From NCBI GenBank assembly GCA_037127255.1, contig JBANSL010000009.1, positions 3,034,001-3,098,000 on the forward strand: a stretch of 64,000 nt of DNA. The letters run 5' to 3'. A program made the position numbers and the translations under genes. Positions 21,664-32,608 of this stretch are shown here, in pieces. Each line of letters begins with the position of its first letter. Within the stretch, counting starts at the first letter, position 1. The notes below the pieces were generated by a model. The model made no database searches. It was not told the DNA's origin and worked only from the letters and a program-made list of their open reading frames with translations. The stretch is from Persicaria tinctoria (taxonomy: Eukaryota; Streptophyta; Magnoliopsida; Caryophyllales; Polygonaceae).

Positions 21664-24600
21664 TTGGGTCCTCCTTCACAAAAATGTCCTTTCTGCAATG
21701 CTACCATGTGGTACGAGGAGAGAAATACAAAATCTAAAGCCGCGTATCCCACCTTCTCAACATGCTGCCAAGAAGGAAAAGTTCGTTTGGAGAAACTAAG
21801 GGAATCCCCTGCACCACTAAAGCAACTTCTGGATTATGACAACCCTTTCGCGGGGCCTTTTCGAGAAAAAATACGAGCATACAATGCAATGTTCTGCTTC
21901 ACATCTTTTGGAGCACGAATTGATAACTCTGTTAATGAAGGAAGAGGACCATATACATTCAGGATATCTGGCCAGAACTATCATAGATTTGGATCTTTGT
22001 TGCCCATAGAAGAAACACATCCTAGGTATGCTCAACTATATTTCTATGATATAGAAAATGAGATTGAAAATAGATTGGCTATACTTGGAAATGACAGAAA
22101 AGACATTGACCAATCAATAGTCACACAACTGAAAGAGATGTTGGATGCTCATAGTTGTGTTGCAAAGACATTTCGAATGGCAAAGGATTGGTGCAAAGTC
22201 AACAATTCATTTGAACTCAAGATTCGGCTAATAGGAGAAAGGCAACCAACTCAAAGGCAATATAATCTGCCAGATGTGTCCGAAGTAGCAGCCTTGGTAG
22301 TAGGGGATTTCGGGCAAGCAACTGCAGCAAGATATATTGTTATAAACAGCAAAGCATCTAGACTACGAATAATATCAGAATTGCATCCATTGTATATGGC
22401 ATTACAGTATCCCCTACTATTTCCACATGGTGAAGATGGCTTCCATGAAAACATTCCTTATCATACCAACACGGGTCGACGAAAAACCAAGAGAGAATTT
22501 GTCACCATGAAAGAATACTACTGTTACAGAATCCAACAAAGATATGATGAAGACACAACCATTCTAAGGGGAGGCAGGTTATCTCAAGCATATTTAGTGG
22601 ATTCTTTTACTTCAATTGAAGGGCAACGAATTCGTTGGGTGCAATTACTGCAATATAATCAAGAGGAGCTACGGAGAGACCTATATCAGAATATATGTGA
22701 TGCGGTCACAAAAGGAGACACAAATGCAAGAGCAATTGGGAAAAGAATAGTTCTACCTTCAAGTTTTATCGGTAGTCCTAGATACATGGTGCAAAATTAT
22801 CAAGATGCAATGGCAATTTGTCGAGCATTGGGAAATCCATCTCTTTTCATCACTTTTACAGCTAACTCTAAATGGCCAGAAATCACAGAAATGTTGTCAC
22901 AAATAAAGGGGCAAAAACCAATAGACCGTCCAGAAGTTGTTGCAAGTAGACCTGGGCAAACGCGGGCCGGCCCGCCCGGCCCGTCCCGCCCGTCCGCAAA
23001 ATTGGGCAGGCTTGGGTAGAGGCAAAAGCCCATGCGGGCCGCTAGCCTCGGCCCGCGCCCGCAGCGGGAACGGGATTGGGTAAGCCATTCTACCCGTTGC
23101 GGGCCGCTAGGCCCAAAACGGGTACCCGCTAATTTTCTAATATATATTTTATTAAATATATATATATTATTAATTTAAAAAAATAAAATAAAATACCTAG
23201 GTTTACTCTACCCTGCCTAAAACCCTAACCTCATTTGCTGAACAGACAACCGGTCTCCCATCTGTGGATCTCCCATCGTCACCTCACAGGTCCTCATGCT
23301 CTTCCTTCTTCGTCTCCCATCTGTGGATCTCCCATCGTCCTCGAGCTCTTCCTTCTTCGTCCTCGGCACTCCCTCTTCCGGCGCTCTTCAAGCTCCTGCG
23401 CCACTGCTCTTTCTCGCCTCACAGGTCCTGCTACAAGTAAGCAGGTTGGTTTCTCAGATTGGATTCACTTCTCTTTGATTGGATTTTAGTCATTTTACAA
23501 ATCTCAGATTGGATTAAAATTGGTCGTTACAAATCTAAAATGTCTGAAATTTCTTATGTTGATTCCTCTCTTTGTTCACTAGGCTGGTTTGTAGATCACC
23601 AACGATTGAAGCACTATCATGCTATGAGGATTGGTTGCGTGTGAGAGGTCTATGTTCGGGTAATTTCTATCTTTTCAAACTTCTATACTATCCATTTATT
23701 TATTATGATAAGTTTACATGTATTATAATTTTATTTTTGTTATCTTGAAGGCCCCTCAAAGACTCTCAAGATTGGTGATGAAGGCGCAGAGGAGATGGAA
23801 GATGAAGAAGACGAGTCTTCCGAATCGATGTAATCGATCAAGCACTTATGTTGGACTGTTTTTGTTTGTTTGTGTTTGTGTGAGTAAGAGTTGGACAATT
23901 GTTGCAATTGTTGTTAGACTTGTCACTTTATTCTCTATTTGTGTTTGAATTTGCAAGGATTGTCACTTTGTAGCTCCAACAATTTGTGTGAGAAAGGGTT
24001 GTTGTTGGACTTTAAACCTTTTATTCTATGTTCGACTTTTTCTTTTGCATTACTAATTTGTACAGCAAGTTCAGCTCTAACTTACAGCAGGTACAGGCGT
24101 ACAACAACATTTGTTGCAATTTTTATTTTATTTCTCAATAACAGCAGCAGGTACAACAAGAAATTAAGCGGGTACCCGCGGGCTGTCCGCAACCGCAATG
24201 ATGGACGGGATCGGACAAGGTTTTCAGCCCATTAAGCGGGCTTAGCCCAGCCCGCGCCCGCATCAACGGGACAAATTTTCTGACCAAGCCCGGCCCGCGC
24301 CCGCGGTTGCCCAAGTCTAGTTGTAAGGGTATTCAAACAGAAATTAGGACAGCTGATGAAAGACCTACAAAAAAATGAGATTTTTGGCAAGCATCGGGCA
24401 GGTAACTACTAATTTCTTACCTCCAATTCATTGATGTTTATGTGAAATTTGTAATTTAGTGAAGACCTTTTGACGAGAAAATTAGTTGAGCAAATAATTT
24501 GTAGATATTACTCACCAGCTAACAATAAATCCATTATTTATGCAGCTGTTTACACTATTGAATTTCAGAAGCGTGGGTTGCCCCATGCACATATTTTGAT

Positions 24601-27557
24601 ATGGGTAGATGAAGAGTACCAATGCAAAACCCCAACCGATATTGATGACATCATATGTGCAGAAATACCATGTAGAGAAGAGGATCCGATCGGATACAAC
24701 ATTGTGACTGAATACATGTTGCATGGTCCATGTGGCTTAGACAATCCCAAGTCTTCATGCATGATTGGTGGACGATGCATTAAACATTTCCCAAAGCAAT
24801 TCTATGCAGAAACTACAATTGATGAAGAGGGATTTCCGGTTTACCGAAGGCGAAACAATGGGATCAATGCAATCAAGGGGAAGACAAAACTTGATAACAG
24901 ATTCGTCGTCCCTCACAATCGGTATCTCTTGCTCAAGTACCAAGCGCACATCAATATTGAGTGGTGCAACAGATCAAGGGCAATCAAATATCTATTCAAA
25001 TACTTGAACAAGGGCCCAGATAGAGCGACTGTTTCAATTCGAGAAAATGACTTGAGCATGAAGGGATCAACATCTGAGAATATTGTAGAAGTGGATGAAA
25101 TCAAGCAGTATTTAGATTGTCGTTATCTTTCACCCTGCGAAGCTGCATGGCATATCTATTCCTATGACATCCACTATTGCAATCCATCCATTATTAGATT
25201 GGCATTTCATCTGCCGAATCAACATCTGATAACATTGCGAGATTCAGAATCCTTGCCGTCTTTACTTCAAAGAAAAGGTATTAATGAAACCATGGTCACT
25301 AAATGGTTCAAATTGAACATGGTTGATACTGAGGCAAGGAAGTTCACTTACGCAGAGATACCAAAATGGTATGTATGGAATGCAAAAGAGAAAACATGGA
25401 AACCTCGAAAGCAGGGGAAATGCATTGGTCGTATTACTTATAGTCATCCTACATCAGGTGAGCGATATTACTTGCGGATGCTTCTAAATGTTGTAAGAGG
25501 ACCAAGATCTTTTGCATAAATCAGGTCTGTCGGTGGTCAAACATTCAACATGCTATGCTCTTGGCATGATAAGTAATGACAAAGAATGGACAGATGCGAT
25601 TACTGAAGCAAGACTCTAGGCTTCTGCCGTTCAGCTACGTGAATTGTTTGTGACAATACTATTGTTTTGTGAAGTCAACAGCCCCATAAAATTATGGGAA
25701 GCTAACTGGGACGCACTTTCAAAGGATATTTTGTACAAGAAACGAAAACAGTTCAGGTTCCCAGATTTATAGTTGTCAGAGCACCAGATAAAAAATTACT
25801 GTTTGTTACAAATACAAGAGATCTTGAACAGAAATGGGAAATCCCTAGCAGATTATCCAGACTTGCCAACACCATATACATCCTTATTAATCAAGAAGGA
25901 CAATCGATTGATCCAAGAAGAGATGAACTATAATGTTAAAGAATTATTAACTCAGCACAAACTTCTTCGTGACTCCCTTAATTCAGACCAGCTACTAATC
26001 TATCACAAAGTCCTTACATCAATAACCCAACAAGAAGGAGGGTTCTTCTTTGTATATATCCTGGCGACACTGGGAAAACTTTCTTATATCAAGCAATTAT
26101 TGCTCGACTGAGATCAGAAAGACAAATCGTTCTAGCAGTTGCATCATCAGGCGCGAATTCTACTCAAAACACTACTTAACTTTCACCCCCTTTCAATATT
26201 TGTTTTATCATATTGCTATGAATTCTTTCTAACGCATCCTATCAACTTACATCACAAGTATTGCTTCACTACTACTACCGGGGGGTAGAACCGCACATAG
26301 CAGATTCGTCATCCCACTGGACCTAATGGAGAATAGTACATGCACAATAAAACAAAACACGCATCTAGCAGAATTGATGCATGAAGTAAGCCTCATAATA
26401 TGGGACGAAGCCCCGATGACCCAAAGATATGCATTTGAAGCACTTGATCGAACATTGAAAGACATCCGTGGCTACAAACACCCGACATGCAGAACCAAGT
26501 TGTTTGGTGGAATAACAGTCCTATTGGGAGGTGATTTTAGGCAGATTTTGCCGGTCATAACAAAAGGCAAAAGACAAGACATTGTTCAGGCATGTATTAA
26601 CAACTCACATTTGTGGGACCACTGTAGTGTGTTAACACTGTCACGGAGTATGAGAGTAAAGGAGATAGATCAAAATGGAAACATTGATCTATTAAAACAA
26701 GGATTCAATAAGTGGGTGCTGGAAGTTGGAGATGGGAAGGTCCCGAAAAAACAAAAAAAGGAGAAGATGACGCTACTTGGATTGAAATTCCAGAAGAACT
26801 CATTGTACAACCGACCGACCATCCAATTCAACAGATTATGAATGGAATATATCCTGGTCTCATATCCCAGCATGATGATGCAGAATACCTCCGTCAGCGA
26901 GCTATCTTGACACCACTCAACGAGGATGCTGATCACATCAATGAATACATTTTCCAGAAGTTGCATGGTGTGGTGAAGACTTACAAAAGTTCAGACGAGA
27001 TTTGTAAGGCATCAGCAGATATGGCTGAGCAAGAGCACATGTACCCAACATAATTCCTCAATGACCTTAGATTTTCAGGAATGTCGCCTCATTCTCTCAA
27101 TTTAAAAGAAGGCTTGCCGGTGATGTTGTTGAGAAATGTTAATCCAAGTCAAGGTTTGTGCAACGGAACAAGACTGGTTATTTCACATTTGGGTGAATGG
27201 GTTATTGAAGCGAAAATAATCACATGAAGTCATATAGGAAATAAGGTCTTGATTCCGCGGATCACACTCACATCTACCAAATCAAAATGGCATTTTATCA
27301 TGAAAAGAAGGCAGTTCCCCATAAAACCATGTTATGCAATGACCATCAACAAAAGTCAAGGACAGTAATTGAATTGTGTTGGCTTATATTTACCAAACCC
27401 TGTGTTCAGCCATGGTCAGTTGTATGTCACAATTTCTAGGGTCACAAATCCAGCTGGCCTTAAAATCATGATGCTACAAGGTACCGAAGAATTCAAGAAC
27501 CACACAAAAAGCATTGTGTTCAAGGAAGTTTTCTCCAACTTGCGATCAGAGATATAG
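21664..27557 (+). pseudogene. Helitron RepHel (Rep endonuclease plus Pif1-type helicase)
   Basis: Would nick and rejoin Helitron ends and unwind DNA. The N-terminal part (21664-22946) has a zinc-binding start (CPFCNATMWYEE) and the Helitron-like N domain (SELHPLYMALQYPLLFPHGE, LFITFTANSKWPEI). After an hAT insertion it resumes at 24328. Rep motifs follow: GLPHAHIL (two-His motif) and YLFKYLNKG (two-Tyr motif). The Pif1-type helicase at about 25,860-27,557 shows a Walker A read as PGDTGKT and out of frame (about 26,060-26,085), IIWDEAPM, GGDFRQILPV, and the last motifs INKSQGQ and VTISRVT. Damage includes stops at 25,517, 25,615 and 25,770, a frameshift at Walker A, a shift near 26,750, and stops at 27,051, 27,224 and 27,365. 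Probable introns remain at about 24,402-24,460 and 26,150-26,260. Confidence 0.9.
22947..24319. mobile_element. hAT-type element, 1373 bp, inside RepHel
   Basis: Ends TAGACCTGGGCAA and, inverted, TAGACTTGGGCAA (12 of 13 match). Flanks are GTTGCAAG and GTTGTAAG, an 8-bp target duplication with one mismatch. Subterminal regions are rich in GGCCCGC/GCGGGC. The middle is Pro/Ser-coding-like CT-rich sequence followed by a small acidic reading frame ending about 23,830 (EEMEDEEDESSESM), possibly the C-terminal end of a lost transposase or of a captured gene. No full transposase is present. Confidence 0.88.
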
Positions 27558-29131
27558 GTAACAGATTTTAATAATAGTAAAATTAAGTCTATAATCCTAA
27601 TATTTCATTTGAATATGATTGTTGCTTACTACTCATCGTTATAAACAAACGTGCAGGACTCATTTACGTCAATGACATCAACAACCACAAATCACAGCAG
27701 GTATTTGATATTCCCACTTTCAATCATACGCCCATACATACTACTTTATCATCTGCTATAATTAAATGCACAATTGCAAATAACAATTCACATACACACA
27801 GCAAAATAGAGAATGGAAAAAAGAGCACACAAAAACAAACAAGAAAAAGCAAAATAGACAAAATAAACATGGCATCATCAACCAAACGACAAACCATAAA
27901 TAACCAATGGGGAAAAAAAGCATAGAAATGCAATACAAAAGTACTCACCGAACTCAACATTCTTCACATCCTTAGAAGTTAGATGATAGAGTTGATCCTG
28001 GAATTATTCAAAACCTGCACAAACTTTTCATTGAATCCTCTTATGGAAATTTCTGAAACAAATGCCATTTTCAAACACATAATTAGGTAGTACAAAACAA
28101 ACAAACCAAACGATTACACGAAACTTAATTCACATACTCGAAATCAGACTATACACTAAAATCGTATATCAACCAGCTCACACCAAATTCAACTCGCAAA
28201 ATTAATATACAATAGTTACAACCCGACATAAAAAACAATGTCCCGGGTAGCACGAGAATGCCTTCAAGTAATTTTGATATAAAAAACCTTTAATTTATCA
28301 TCGAATAGTACAAGTTATTAGAGGGAGGTGAAGGTCTCCTTACCCAATTCATAACTCCTTCCCAAATCCTGAAACCAAAACCAGAGATTTTCCTCCAAAA
28401 ATTTTAACCTAGCTAGAGCTGCAACAGCCCCGAGATCAACTGCAACTTCAGACGCCGCAAGAAATGATATCTCACTACGAATCGGAAGGGATGGACTCCC
28501 AGCAAGCGTCCTTCAACCCATGAAAGTTACCACCTAAAGGGCATTTATGGTCATAGAGCCACTAAAGTATACTAATTTCCCAATTCTCAAGATGTGTCAT
28601 GAAGCTTAATTCAGGATTTTGCTCATAATTGAACATAGTTGGAGATTAGAGGCGGAGAAGATTTTTAATACATTGATTTTCAATACTAATGAAACATGCA
28701 AACTCATCTATTATTCTAGAATGTAATTGGTCGTATACATATCAGGTATAAGAATTTTCATGCTTACCATATTCATCTCACTGGTAACCTGATTCAATAT
28801 CTTCAGACCTATCTCACACTAAAATGCTTCCTGCAAATAAACTTAGCGATGTCACATAAAAGAATTATTACAATCAAAACTCTAGGAACTCAATTTATCA
28901 ATTATCACCTTCAAAACCCAAACGAAACCAAAATATAAGCTTACCAGTGGTTGATTCTCCTTCATTTTTTTGGCACTGCAGAGCCACCGCCTTCAAGCTC
29001 CCAAATATGCTCGATATCTCTCCATTTCTCACTGAGAGGTAAGCAATTACACAATTTTAACAACACAAAAACACGAAATTGGGAGCACAATGTGGAATTT
29101 CCAATTTGTAAAGTTGTAGAATTACTACAAA
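27558..29131. other. Helitron 3' part, no recognisable gene
   Basis: AT-rich sequence after the RepHel stop. A short exon-like segment lies at 27,658-27,702 between CAG and GTATTT. A more complex stretch at about 28,370-28,560 could be exon-like on either strand but matches nothing I know. No terminal structures seen. Confidence 0.4.
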
Positions 29132-29598
29132 AGACCTGTCAAAACACAACCCGACCCAGTGACCCAACCCGACCGACCGAAATTTTTTGGGTCAAGACCC
29201 GGAAATTTTGATCCGGAAATTTTTTTCGACCCGAACCCGAAAACCCGGAAATTTTCCGGGTAATCTGGGTTTCGACCCGGTGACCTGATTGACCCGGTAA
29301 TTTTGACCCGATTTACCCGATTGACCCGGTTGATTTATAATTAAATATAATTAAATATAATTAAATATTTTTATATTTAATTAAAATTTATCGCAAAATT
29401 ATCAAATTATGATTTTTTTAATTTAAAAAAGAAAAAATTGACAAACCTGAAATCGACCCGAACCCGCCTGAAACCCGGTCAAACCCGGGTTCTAGTCAAC
29501 CCGAAAAACCCGGAACCCGTTTTACCCAGGATCCGTTTTACCCGAGACCCGGAGTGACCCGACCCGAACCCGACCGGAATAACCCGTTTGACAGGTCT
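29132..29598. mobile_element. hAT-type MITE with ACCCG-rich ends, about 467 bp
   Basis: Inverted ends AGACCTGTCAAA. Flanks ACTACAAA and, allowing one base, ACTACATT are an imperfect 8-bp duplication. Many GACCCG/CGGGTC copies fill both ends around an AT-rich middle, as in the 577- and 1373-bp elements. No coding capacity. Confidence 0.75.
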
Positions 29599-29678
29599 AA
29601 CTACATTTAGGAAAGTGGGAAACAGATGGCAACCCATGCCCCCTTAAAATACAAGAATACCCTTTTCCTTTTTTTTTT

Positions 29679-30652
29679 AGGCGAAACTAATTAAAATAAC
29701 CCGACCTTTAAGGGTGTGTTAAAAATATATCCCAACCTTTCAAGTGTAAGATAAATATCCCGACCTTTAAAGGGGTGTTATAAATATATCTCAACCTTTC
29801 AAATGTAATATAAATATCTCGACCTTTATAGGTGATGTTAATTAAAATAATATCTCACAAAAATTTGTACAAGAAAAAAAGCTAACAGGACATGCATATA
29901 TGACAAAAAAAAATTAATAAAAAAAACTTTAAAAAATCTATATAAAAAAATTATAGATTTACATATCTTTCGTCTTTTATATTTTATACACACTATTTTC
30001 TTATAACTCTATATTAAAAACCTTGTTTTATTAAACCACTTTTCTTTTCTTTTTTTTTTATCAAGGGAAATAAATAAATTAATAGAATATAAATATATAT
30101 ATATATATAAAATGATATATTTACAAGTGTTTAATATTTTATTTAGATTATTTTTATATTTGAGGGATAACACCCACTTTTCTTTTCTTGTTTTATATTT
30201 TGCATTTTTGATGAAAATTTAAAATAGAAAGAAGAATAATTAGAATTTTAGTAAATAAATTATGTAAAAAAAATGGGAGAATTGAACAAAGAAGAATAAT
30301 ATGGAAAATTGAAATATTAATAAAGTGTCTTGATTTTTTTTTAATAATAAATGAAAAAACTTGTTTTCTTAAACCCTTCTATTAATTTTTTATATATTTT
30401 TTTAAAATTTTATTTTTTTATTAATTTAGTTTGCCAGATATGTATGCCATGTTAGTTTTTTTTGGTAGAGAATTATTTTATATATTATTTGAACATCACT
30501 TATAAAGGTTGATATATTTATCTTACATTTGAAAGGTAGGGATATATTTTTAACATATCCTTAAAGGTCGGGATATTTATCTTACATTTGAAAGTTTAAG
30601 ATATATTTTTAACACACTCTTAAAGGTCGGGTTATTTTAATTAGTTTCGCCT
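29679..30652. mobile_element. Long terminal-inverted-repeat element, about 974 bp
   Basis: The left end GGCGAAACTAATTAAAATAA, with internal CGACCTTTAAAGG-type repeats to about 29,840, is mirrored at 30,480-30,652. The middle is AT-rich with (AT)n near 30,100. Flanking T-rich runs obscure the target duplication. Similar in style to, but different in sequence from, the 8.8-kb foldback. Likely a non-autonomous MULE-like element. Confidence 0.75.
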
Positions 30653-31488
30653 TTTTTTATAATTAAATAACCTTTTCCTTTTTAGTTTTCACTATGCAAG
30701 TGGTGTCTACTCCGTATTGTTTATTGTATTCACTCATTTCTCAATTACTTTGTAATTCACTTTAACGAAACCGTGTCAGTGATAACATGCAACAACGGGT
30801 TACACCTTTTGGTATTTCATTTATTCAATTTTTTTTTACATTTTTAATAATTTTGAAATAAAATTTCTGTACATAAAATTTATTTTATCTCTCTCACACT
30901 TCTAATGAATTAATGTGTTTTGTTATTTTCAAATAAATAGGTACTCGGAAGACCCAGTACCAATGGAGATGAGTTACATTTGACAATGTGACCAATATAA
31001 ATTATTTCGTTTCATGCACTTTTCCCTTTCGTGGCGTATGGAAGTGTACGTACGTTGATATATATTGTATTCCATTTACTTCAACTTATAGCTTACTATT
31101 AACCCTATTAATAAATTGATTTCAACTGATTTCAACTCCAATCTTCATAGTCATCAAGATAAGGGGCAATTGATTTTCCTTCTCATCATTAAATTAATCC
31201 ATATACAAGGTTCTACGATACATAATATATCCACAATTTTTTTTATTTTTTCATGGTCCTTTCTCATCAACCTATAGCACTATGCTCCAAAAATAAACTC
31301 AATAAAAACTACAGTATATATATATATATGCATTACCGATGTAGCTATAATTCATTAATATACCATCTAAACTGTTTGTTACTTTTGCAAATTGTTTTTA
31401 CTAATAGATGTAATTACAACAAAATAAAATATGATCACTTCTAATCAAAGACGACTACATAATAACAAATAAAACATTCAATTGTGAT
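30653..31488. other. Helitron 3' non-coding tract
   Basis: AT-rich, with (AT)n near 31,315. No gene or repeat family recognised. It leads into the terminal hairpin. Confidence 0.5.
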
Positions 31489-31507
31489 GCACGGGCGTGC
31501 TACCTAG
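31489..31507 (+). other. Helitron 3' terminus: hairpin and CTAG
   Basis: GCACGGGCGTGC (31,489-31,500) can fold as a 5-bp stem with a GG loop. TAC and then CTAG follow, and the next base is T. The spacing and sequence are those of plant Helitron 3' ends. Confidence 0.8.
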
Positions 31508-31936
31508 TATTTTTAAATTTTGACTAGTGAATTGCTTGAAAACTGCAATTAGTTGCAAGCTTGAAAAAGAAAGACAAAGGGTTGGGGTGAATTGAATGAC
31601 ATAGTTGAAAACTTGAAACAGTAAAGGCAATGATTGCCTATCAAAAATTTGCCACACACTTTTTTTTTTTGATAAAAAAACCAACCATTTTATTAATCTC
31701 CAGATATATGATCCAACAAGATTGAACTGAATCTTCTCCAACACTTTCCCCAGCTCCTTCCTCTCCATCTTCTTCCTCCCTAAATAGCTTATAATCCAAA
31801 GCCTGCAAGGAATCCCCTTCCACAATGGCGTGTGAAACACCCTCCCTTGATGCCGCCTTACTGCCACATACTTCTTACAAAGGAGAGTAATTGTTTTTTT
31901 TATATAAAATAAAAATTTGGGTGAGGTCAGGCCTTG

Positions 31937-32217
31937 CTGGACCACCACTCAATGGCATCCTTACGGATGAGGACCTGTAGAGCAGAATTAGCGTGGAAGA
32001 CCTGCATAGACGTTGTGTGGACGAGCCGCGCAATCCTGTCCGCCGTCGAATTGACCTATTGGAAAACATGGCCGAATTGCACCATAGCAAACTGTTGGAG
32101 TAGGAGCAGGGTGTCGGAAATCAGCATCTCGATCCCCCACGGGCAGCGCCATAGACCTCGTAAACAGTTGATGACAGTCAGACTGTCGCATTCAATCATG
32201 AACCTAAATAGCTGGAT
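31937..32217 (-). pseudogene. RNase H-like (RVT_3) remnant of a non-LTR retroelement
   Basis: The minus-strand frame reads IECDSLTVINCLRGLW, then an in-frame TAG after HVFQ, then STADRIARLVH and a C-terminal end IEWWSS. This matches the plant RNase H-like domain found at the end of LINE ORF2 and related cellular genes. It begins beside a run of 28 C's and has no upstream domain, so it is a fragment. Confidence 0.7.
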
Positions 32218-32229
32218 CCAGGGGCGCCT

Positions 32230-32257
32230 CCCCCCCCCCCCCCCCCCCCCCCCCCCC
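32230..32257. repeat. Poly-C run (28 bases)
   Basis: Uninterrupted C homopolymer next to the RNase H remnant. True length is uncertain because such runs are poorly sequenced. Confidence 0.8.
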
Positions 32258-32571
32258 GCGCGTCTAGAGCAAAAAAAAACATTTTTTTTTTCAATTTTAG
32301 ATTTACTCCGTAGTATTAGTACGAGAGGCAAGGGAGAAACCTCAAAACAAGGTAGGGCGAAGGCAAGGCACGGACGAGAGCGAGCCTCCTGACTCGCAAG
32401 GGCGAAGGATCACTAGTTCCGACTTCCGAGGTGCGAGGCGAGGTCCAAGCGGTTACTGGCGGGGGTGGCGCCGTGGCGAGCCTGGCGGCTGAAGGGCTAC
32501 TATATTACGAACTGCGGAGCGGAAGAAATAGAACGTGTAAGTTTCCCTTTCAATACTTCAATTAATTCGCG

Positions 32572-32572
<1 letters not shown>

Positions 32573-32605
<33 letters not shown>
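32573..32605. repeat. (AT)n microsatellite
   Basis: About 16 AT units immediately before the left end of the TIR element at 32,606. Confidence 0.9.

Positions 32606-32608
<3 letters not shown>

Larger units (their letters stand above)
16277..31507 (+). mobile_element. Helitron, about 15.2 kb, degenerate, with RPA and RepHel genes
   Basis: The left end reads A|TCTATATCTATACTATCTA and the right end reads GCACGGGCGTGC hairpin, TAC, CTAG|T. These fit the Helitron rules (5' TC, short hairpin near the 3' end, terminal CTRR, insertion between A and T). Between them, on the same strand, lie an RPA70-like gene and a Rep-helicase gene, the plant Helitron pair. Inside are three hAT-type insertions (577, 1373 and 467 bp) and a foldback element of about 974 bp; without them it would be about 11.8 kb. 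Both genes carry stops. The 3' boundary is a typical plant Helitron end; the 5' boundary is weaker because only the TC start and context support it. Confidence 0.75.
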
